Of a DNA stretch of 35,134 nt, positions 30,730-35,134 are shown piece by piece. Numbering within the stretch: position 1 is the stretch's first letter; each line of letters begins with the position of its first letter. The stretch is from an uncultured Pseudomonadota bacterium (GTDB lineage: Bacteria; Myxococcota_A; UBA796; CAJQPC01), in assembly GCA_913060515.1 (NCBI GenBank), contig CAJXRZ010000065.1, forward strand, positions 1-35,134, in the 5' to 3' direction. Under the pieces are notes generated by a model. That model worked only from the letters and a program-made list of their open reading frames with translations, had not been told where the DNA came from and made no database searches. The position numbers and the translations under genes are program-made.

Positions 30730-31371
30730 TCAGTCGCTGGGCACATCCCCAATGCGATCGAACGCGTAAGGGCCCTCGACCGCCCCCCAGGCCTGAGAGC
30801 CATCGTTGTTGAAGCCGCGGTCCCAGCTCGTGAGCAGAGTCGCGCTCAAGGTGACCTCGCTGGCGGCATAGTCGCCACCCAGGCTGGTCTGACAGTCCGT
30901 GCCTTGGGTCCCGCCAGAGAATGTACCGGCGTCTTGATCCCAGTCCAACAACACCCCGCAGCCGACCCGCTCCTCCCAGGTTGTCTCTGGGACAGGCTCG
31001 GTGGAGCCCAGGGTGCAGAAGCCTTCCCAGTCCCCTTCGTTGTCCACGGTGTACACCCGGGTCTGGGCTTGGGCCTCGCCCACGGACGCCACGGTGTAGA
31101 GGCGCTGGCGGTAGGGTGTGGCGCCGGGCTGCTCCTGCTGTACGTACATCACTTCCTCGCCCAGCTCGGGCAGATCGACGCGGCAGGCGAAGAGATCGAT
31201 GTGGTAGTAGCTGCTGTTGAACTCCTCCGATTGGGCCTGGCTGCTGAAGCTTCCGCGCAGGTACTGGGAGGCGCTGATGAGGACCTGGTCCACTTCTTCT
31301 TGGGTGTCCTGTGCGGAGTCCAGCACCTCATCTTTGGTGCAGGCGAGCAGGGTCAGGGCGATGAGCAACAT
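30730..31371 (-). CDS. CpeT/CpcT-family lipoprotein
   Basis: A 213-residue lipoprotein (MLLIALTLLAC, Cys11) whose mature part matches the CpeT/CpcT chromophore lyase family over its length. Matching segments are ASQYLRGSFSSQAQSEEF, EVMYVQQEQPGATPYRQRLYTV, the Gly-Cys step in VGCGVLLDWDQDAGTFSGGTQGTDCQTSLGGDYAASEV, and TSWDRGFNNDGSQAWGAVEGPYAFDRIG. In cyanobacteria these proteins attach or carry phycobilins. There is no sign of phycobilisome genes here, so the ligand must be something else. The start at 31371 has GGAG 7 bases upstream; a longer frame to 31491 overlaps the upstream gene and is unlikely. It follows the FG-GAP lipoprotein by 43 bases and is probably in its operon. Confidence 0.85.
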   Translation of the reverse strand: MLLIALTLLACTKDEVLDSAQDTQEEVDQVLISASQYLRGSFSSQAQSEEFNSSYYHIDLFACRVDLPELGEEVMYVQQEQPGATPYRQRLYTVASVGEAQAQTRVYTVDNEGDWEGFCTLGSTEPVPETTWEERVGCGVLLDWDQDAGTFSGGTQGTDCQTSLGGDYAASEVTLSATLLTSWDRGFNNDGSQAWGAVEGPYAFDRIGDVPSD

Positions 31372-31414
31372 GGGGCGACTCCGAGTCGGCGGCCCAGTGT
31401 CAGGGCAGGCGCCG

Positions 31415-32758
31415 CTAGTTAACCGCCGCCTCCGGCCACTCGAAGACGAAGACCTGCGCACCCTGGTCCCGGTCCTGGCAGATCGGCACACCGACGGCCA
31501 AGTCTAAGCGGCCGTCTCCGTCGTAGTCCCCGGGAGCCAGGCGGTGCTGGTCTCCGCTCAGCTCGCTCTCGCAGGGGAGCTGCACCGAGTCCAACTTCTG
31601 CCAGCCGCTGCTCTGGGCTGGACGCTCCACCTGGATGACGTAGCGACCGTCCAACGCCAACAAGGCCAAGCGTCCGTTGACCGGCCAGCTGATCACCTGC
31701 GAGCGGGAGTTCTCGCCGGTCTGCAAGGTGGTGGTGGGCTCGATGAAGCTTGGGGCTTGGGTCTCGAAGATCGCGACCTCGTAGTCTGCCTCGTCGCTGA
31801 GCCGCCAACCCGGAAGGGCGAACTCGGGGACCCCGTTGCCGTCCGAGTCCCCCAAGGCAACCAGGCCGGTTGGCATCTGGTTGTTTCGGCTCAAGAGGTT
31901 CGCTGGACTCTGCTCCAAGGCCACCCCTGGTGCGCGCAGGGCAGTGGTGATCTGGGCGACCCCGCCCGAGACGCCCTCCTCGCCGCAGGCCGGACTCAAG
32001 GCCAACACGTCCGGCAGACTGTCGCCGTCCAAGTCCGGGCTCACGACCACACGGTCACCCATCAGCGTGTCCCGTCGGTCGGAGCTGTGTACGGACCCCA
32101 ACTCGGCGGCGCTGCGGATGCTCGCGAACAGCCTCAGTTTGGCGCCTGAGAACACCCAGACCTCGCCGCCCCGAGGGGGTGAACCGGTGAGCGGCGCGCC
32201 CACGACCAGATCCAGCAAGCCGTCGCCGTCCAGGTCTCCTGTGGCCAGATCCGTACCGAAGTTCCACACGTCCGCAGGCCCATCGATGCGCAGGGACTGC
32301 GCGTAGGCGGTGCCCGGGTCAGACCACGCCCTCCCAGGTACGATCCAGACGCTGCCGCGTTGGGTGTTTGGATCCGAGAAGGCCAGCTCGCCCCTGCCAT
32401 CCCCGTCCAGGTCGCCCAGTGCTTGAATGCTGCGATGACCCGGAAGGATCGGATCTTCACAGAGGCCCAGTGGGATCGCCCATTGGTAAAAGGGAAGGGG
32501 CACTTTGAAGAAGGGGTCGGCCAGCGTGTCGCCCATGCGAAGGGCAAAGAGCGTCGCCGGAAAGCCGTCCTCTGAGGAAGAGGACACGAAACCCAGCTCA
32601 TCGGCCCCGTCGCCGTCCAGATCCCCAAGATTGAACACGGCTTCGCCAGCATAGGCCCGACCGTCGCCCTCCACGGTCCAATAGGCCAAGTCCTCCGCGC
32701 GCGCAGGTTCCGAGGAGTCGCCCCCCTGACAGGCCAAGATGCAGATCAACCACAGCAT
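31415..32758 (-). CDS. FG-GAP repeat (beta-propeller) lipoprotein
   Basis: A 447-residue lipoprotein with an ultrashort signal MLWLICILAC (Cys10). An in-frame TAG four codons before the ATG excludes an upstream start. At least six calcium-loop repeats of the integrin-alpha/FG-GAP type are visible (DLDGDGADELGF, DLDGDGRGELAF, DLDGDGLLDLVVG, DLDGDSLPDVLA, DSDGNGVPEFAL, DYDGDGRLDLAVG), which is enough for a seven-bladed propeller. It is probably a surface-exposed binding protein. It is the first gene of a likely operon with the CpeT-like lipoprotein. Confidence 0.88.
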   Translation of the reverse strand: MLWLICILACQGGDSSEPARAEDLAYWTVEGDGRAYAGEAVFNLGDLDGDGADELGFVSSSSEDGFPATLFALRMGDTLADPFFKVPLPFYQWAIPLGLCEDPILPGHRSIQALGDLDGDGRGELAFSDPNTQRGSVWIVPGRAWSDPGTAYAQSLRIDGPADVWNFGTDLATGDLDGDGLLDLVVGAPLTGSPPRGGEVWVFSGAKLRLFASIRSAAELGSVHSSDRRDTLMGDRVVVSPDLDGDSLPDVLALSPACGEEGVSGGVAQITTALRAPGVALEQSPANLLSRNNQMPTGLVALGDSDGNGVPEFALPGWRLSDEADYEVAIFETQAPSFIEPTTTLQTGENSRSQVISWPVNGRLALLALDGRYVIQVERPAQSSGWQKLDSVQLPCESELSGDQHRLAPGDYDGDGRLDLAVGVPICQDRDQGAQVFVFEWPEAAVN

Positions 32759-32784
32759 GCGAGCACTCTACTTGCTCCCCGCAG

Positions 32785-32804
32785 GCTTGGCAGACTTCCC
32801 AAGC
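32785..32804. promoter_or_regulatory. inverted repeat in a divergent intergenic region
   Basis: GCTTGG (32785-32790) and CCAAGC (32799-32804) form a perfect dyad with 8 bases between, centred in the 72-base gap between the FG-GAP lipoprotein (minus) and the HTTM-associated gene (plus). The position suits an operator shared by both genes. No other copy was found in the window. Confidence 0.3.
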
Positions 32805-32830
32805 TCCTCCGGCTCGGGTACAAGGGCGAC

Positions 32831-33484
32831 GTGTCCAGCTTCTCCCCCCGCGATCACCTGCGCGCCATAGCCATTGCCGTGGTGCTGATTGTGCATGGCT
32901 ACATCGCTCTGCCCATTCCTTCGACGGTGAACGCCAAGCAGTTCAACAACCCCATCGCCAAAGATGAGTTGGACCGCTGGGTGAGCATTCTGGGGAAGCG
33001 TGGGGTGGTCTTGACGCCCGCGGAGCTGCAGGCCCAGGTCATCGAGCGGGCCGAGGGCATCACCACCTTCCGCAAGAGCTCCCTGGAGCCCATCAAGCCC
33101 ATCAGCCGGATCACCGGGACCGGCCAAGCATGGGGCCTGTTCACCTACCCCAACAGCTTTCCCCACACGATGTACATCGAGCTGGAGATCGACGGCGCCT
33201 GGCAGCCGCTCTACACCCCTTTGGATCCCGAGCACGACTGGAACAAGCGCCTGTTTGTGTTCCGCCGGATCCGCGGGGTCTACGACGACAACGCAACCAA
33301 CACCCGCCAGAGCTACGAGAACTTCGTGGACTGGGTCTCGGGCATGGCCCTGGAGGAGCACCCCCAAGCCACCGCTGTGCGCATCTACTACCGCCGGGGC
33401 CACGTCACGCTGCCGGGCGAGGAGAAGGACCCAGAGACGAAGCTCGTCAATGAACGGATTCGTACCCGGGAGGACCTGCAGTGA
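32831..33484 (+). CDS. membrane-anchored partner of the HTTM protein
   Basis: A 217-residue protein with one N-terminal transmembrane helix (LRAIAIAVVLIVHGYIALPIP, about 10-30) and a soluble domain of about 185 residues, probably outside the cytoplasm. The domain has mixed alpha/beta character (ELDRWVSILGKRGVVLTPAELQAQVIERAEGI, SFPHTMYIELEIDGAWQPLYTPLDPEHDW, FVDWVSGMALEEHPQATAVRIYYRRGHVTLPG). I do not recognise a named family. The GTG start has AAGGG about 4 bases upstream. Its stop overlaps the HTTM start by GTGA, so the two are very likely made together and may form one enzyme complex. Confidence 0.75.
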   Translation: MSSFSPRDHLRAIAIAVVLIVHGYIALPIPSTVNAKQFNNPIAKDELDRWVSILGKRGVVLTPAELQAQVIERAEGITTFRKSSLEPIKPISRITGTGQAWGLFTYPNSFPHTMYIELEIDGAWQPLYTPLDPEHDWNKRLFVFRRIRGVYDDNATNTRQSYENFVDWVSGMALEEHPQATAVRIYYRRGHVTLPGEEKDPETKLVNERIRTREDLQ

Positions 33485-34467
33485 AGCTCTGGTCCAAATG
33501 GGTGGCCCTCTGGTCCCAGCGCGAGGTCCCCACGATGCTGGCCTTGATCCGCATCTTTGTGGGCGTGGTCTTGCTCTGGGACTTTGTGGAGATCGGCCTG
33601 CACGACCTGCCCGAGGTGATGTGGACGCCCCAAGAGCTGGGCGGCCTGCCCAGCAACGTGCTCCAGCGAAAGGTTCCCCCAGAGATCTTCACCTGGATCG
33701 ATCCCAGCCCTGAGCTGGCCTGGGGCTTGTGGGGGCTGATCATCCTCTGCTTGGTGCTGCTGATCTTGGGCATCGCCACCCCAGTGGTCGGGGCAATTCT
33801 GGTGCTCGCCTACGCCCAGACCTCGTTGATCTTGCCCCTGAGCGATCGAGGCATTGACCTGTTGCTACGCAACGTCCTGATGTTGTTGATCTTCTCCAAG
33901 GCTGGCGCGACCCTAAGCCTTCCCGCCAAGCTCAAGACAGGCTCCTGGTTGGGAGACGGTCAGCTGCATCCCTCCTGGCCCCGGTACCTCATCGCCTTGC
34001 AGCTGGTCGTCATGTATTTCATGGCTGGCGTGCAGAAGACAGCGCTGACGTGGACCCCGCTTGGGGGCTACAACGCGCTTTACGTCATCCTGCACGACCC
34101 CCACATCGCGCGCATGGACTGGGCTGGAATGGGGGTCCTGGACGCGGTCTCTCCCTTCCTTCGGGTGGGGGCCGCGACGACCCACATCTTTGAGTGGGGC
34201 GCGCCGATTCTCGTGCTGGCGCTCTGGTTTCGCTACACCCGCGAGCGCCCCGGCCGCCTGCGCGCCTTCTTCCTGCGCTGGGATGTGCGCCTGATCTGGG
34301 TGGTCATTGGCGCTGTGCTGCACCTGGGCATCGCCATCGCCATGCAGCTCGGCATCTTCGCTTGGGCCATGTTGGCCTTGTACCCAGCCTGGTTTCACCC
34401 CGATGAGATCCAGCGCCTAAGGCAGTGGTGGAAGGAGAAGCGCTCCAAGGCGAGTAGTTCGGCATAG
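33481..34467 (+). CDS. HTTM-domain (vitamin K gamma-carboxylase-like) membrane protein
   Basis: A 328-residue multi-pass membrane protein. It has about six to seven hydrophobic segments, including MLALIRIFVGVVLLWDFVEIG, GLIILCLVLLILGIATPVVGAILVLAYAQT, ALQLVVMYFMAGVQKTALTW, THIFEWGAPILVLALWF and LIWVVIGAVLHLGIAIAMQLGIFAWAMLAL. The pattern YFMAGVQKTALTW...GGYNAL matches the conserved 'Y.aG..K....W..G.A' of HTTM/VKGC-like proteins, where the Lys is functionally important. Bacterial HTTM proteins are often of unknown function; only some are true gamma-carboxylases. The GTG start overlaps the partner gene's stop. Confidence 0.85.
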   Translation: MKLWSKWVALWSQREVPTMLALIRIFVGVVLLWDFVEIGLHDLPEVMWTPQELGGLPSNVLQRKVPPEIFTWIDPSPELAWGLWGLIILCLVLLILGIATPVVGAILVLAYAQTSLILPLSDRGIDLLLRNVLMLLIFSKAGATLSLPAKLKTGSWLGDGQLHPSWPRYLIALQLVVMYFMAGVQKTALTWTPLGGYNALYVILHDPHIARMDWAGMGVLDAVSPFLRVGAATTHIFEWGAPILVLALWFRYTRERPGRLRAFFLRWDVRLIWVVIGAVLHLGIAIAMQLGIFAWAMLALYPAWFHPDEIQRLRQWWKEKRSKASSSA

Positions 34468-34548
34468 CCAAACAACCTGCTTCGATTCTTCCGGTTTGCA
34501 GAAGCCTCCAGGTAGAGGTCATGGTGTCTTCACACAAGGAGGCCCCTC

Positions 34549-35052
34549 ATGGACCGCGCAATCTTCCAGCAAGCCCTACACGCTACAGCCCGAGTGGCAT
34601 GCGCCGCCGCGCTCGTCGGATGTGTACGCACCCCGCCGAACGCCTCCGTCGACAGCGCGACTGGCTCGGACAGCGGCACGGAGGACACCTCCGTCGACAC
34701 CGGCTCCACGGACACGGGCACCGTCGATACGGGCACCGTTGATACGGGCACCGTCGATACCGGGGACCCCGCCATGCAGGAGTGCCTGGATGACCTGGCC
34801 GCTCAGGCGGGCACCAACCCCGCAGATGCAGACATCCGTGACTGCTGCGAGACCGTCGCGGTGGACTGGGACTTCAACAGCGCCGACGGCGAGGTCCGCA
34901 TGATGTGCTGCGAGCTGCTGGACTGGGACGCCAACAACTTCCCAGGCTGCACCCCCTGGGGCCCGCCGCGGCCTCCCTCCATGGGCGCGCGCCTCGCCGC
35001 GGCTCGCCAGGTCCGGGCTGTTCGCGCAGCCGCACTTGCTGGGGTGGCGTGA
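34549..35052 (+). CDS. small lipoprotein with Asp-Thr-Gly repeat linker
   Basis: A 167-residue lipoprotein with lipobox LVGC (Cys25). An S/T/D/G-rich linker (about 30-75), partly made of the repeated pentapeptide DTGTV, sets the domain away from the membrane. A Cys-rich segment follows (ECLDDLAAQAGTNPADADIRDCCETV, MMCCELLDW, PGC) with six cysteines that could form disulfides. The C-terminal 25 residues are Ala/Arg-rich. AAGGAGG lies 6 bases before the ATG, a near-perfect ribosome binding site. The function is unknown. It overlaps the next, truncated reading frame by one base. Confidence 0.78.
   Translation: MDRAIFQQALHATARVACAAALVGCVRTPPNASVDSATGSDSGTEDTSVDTGSTDTGTVDTGTVDTGTVDTGDPAMQECLDDLAAQAGTNPADADIRDCCETVAVDWDFNSADGEVRMMCCELLDWDANNFPGCTPWGPPRPPSMGARLAAARQVRAVRAAALAGVA
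34711..34764 (+). repeat. 15-bp coding tandem repeat (DTGTV)
   Basis: Three near-identical 15-bp units (GATACGGGCACCGTC type; 34711-34725, 34726-34740, 34741-34755) and a partial fourth encode repeats of Asp-Thr-Gly-Thr-Val in the linker of the lipoprotein. Slippage in such a tract could change the linker length in steps of five residues without shifting the frame. Confidence 0.8.
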
Positions 35053-35085
35053 TGCGTCTGGATCTCAGGAAGCAGTCCTCCAAGC
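35052..35085 (+). CDS. possible 5' end of the next gene, cut by the contig end
   Basis: ATG at 35052 overlaps the lipoprotein stop by one base (TGATG) and opens a frame reading MRLDLRKQSSK before the adapter begins at 35086. Only 11 codons are real, so the product cannot be identified. The residues read beyond this point come from adapter sequence. Confidence 0.4.
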
Positions 35086-35134
35086 CTGTCTCTTATACAC
35101 ATCTGACGCTGCCGACGAAGAGGATAGTGTAGAT
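35086..35134 (+). other. Illumina Nextera adapter left in the assembly
   Basis: 35086-35104 is the Tn5 mosaic end CTGTCTCTTATACACATCT. 35105-35118 is GACGCTGCCGACGA, the rest of the Nextera read adapter. 35119-35126 (AGAGGATA) is the reverse complement of an 8-base index, and 35127-35134 (GTGTAGAT) is the beginning of the P5 sequence. These 49 bases are technical, not genomic. Confidence 0.98.

Noticed and set aside
34905-35132. 75-codon frame reaching the right edge
   Set aside because: Its C-terminal residues are translated Nextera adapter and its first part is a shadow of the lipoprotein gene; only the MRLDLRKQSSK start inside it may be real.

Overview
The window is about 65% GC and densely coded on both strands. 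Its content points to an uncultured member of the Myxococcota (former Deltaproteobacteria) or a close relative. The clues are many lipoproteins, Asp-Gly-rich calcium-type repeats, two proteins with AgmX/PglI C-terminal domains, a glutaminyl-tRNA synthetase with a C-terminal YqeY domain, and a well-formed -24/-12 (sigma-54) promoter. This taxonomy is inferred from gene content only. The last 49 bases (35086-35134) are Illumina Nextera adapter, so the right edge is the end of an assembled contig. The left edge probably cuts the 3' end of another gene.

Layout. 0-1.9 kb: two tandem thioredoxin-fold lipoproteins with Asp/Gly calcium-type repeats. 1.8-4.5 kb (minus): a two-gene operon of a secreted acidic protein and a membrane-anchored PDZ protein. 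4.5-6.6 kb: an ABC-2-like membrane protein and its ATPase. 6.7-7.2 kb: ribosomal proteins S14 and L36, both in cysteine-poor, zinc-independent forms. 7.3-10.1 kb: GlnRS-YqeY and a small unknown protein. 10.1-12.5 kb (minus): a GntR/FadR-type repressor gene followed by two unknown genes with overlapping ends and a PilZ (c-di-GMP) gene. Upstream of the repressor lie four operator-like dyads spaced exactly 25 bp apart over a good promoter. Divergent from it is a 1,075-residue secreted protein that looks like a glycoside hydrolase.

16-19.3 kb (plus): an ArsI/CadI-type dioxygenase overlapping a SigZ-type sigma factor whose tail carries four cysteines, then RsgA and a YHYH lipoprotein. 19.3-24.1 kb (minus): a B12-binding-type radical SAM protein with a clear promoter, and a fused hydantoinase/5-oxoprolinase. 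24.1-25.1 kb: a small membrane-anchored protein and then 551 bases without a convincing gene. That stretch holds competing hairpins, a sigma-54 promoter and a 59-bp direct repeat. 25.1-28 kb: a GNAT acetyltransferase and two AgmX-type TonB-like lipoproteins. 28-32.8 kb: a PHP-domain lipoprotein, a CpeT/CpcT-family lipoprotein (unexpected outside cyanobacteria) and an FG-GAP repeat lipoprotein. 32.8-34.5 kb: an HTTM (gamma-carboxylase-like) membrane protein with an overlapping partner. 34.5-35.1 kb: a small Thr/Asp-repeat lipoprotein and the first codons of one more gene before the adapter.

Much of the window encodes envelope proteins. Genes in the same operon commonly overlap by four bases (GTGA or ATGA), which suggests translational coupling. 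The parts most worth following up are the 25-bp operator array with its two unknown genes and PilZ gene, the sigma-54-driven repeat region, the ArsI-SigZ pair, the AgmX/ExbD-like architecture, and a set of lipoproteins with extremely short signal peptides that lack basic residues.
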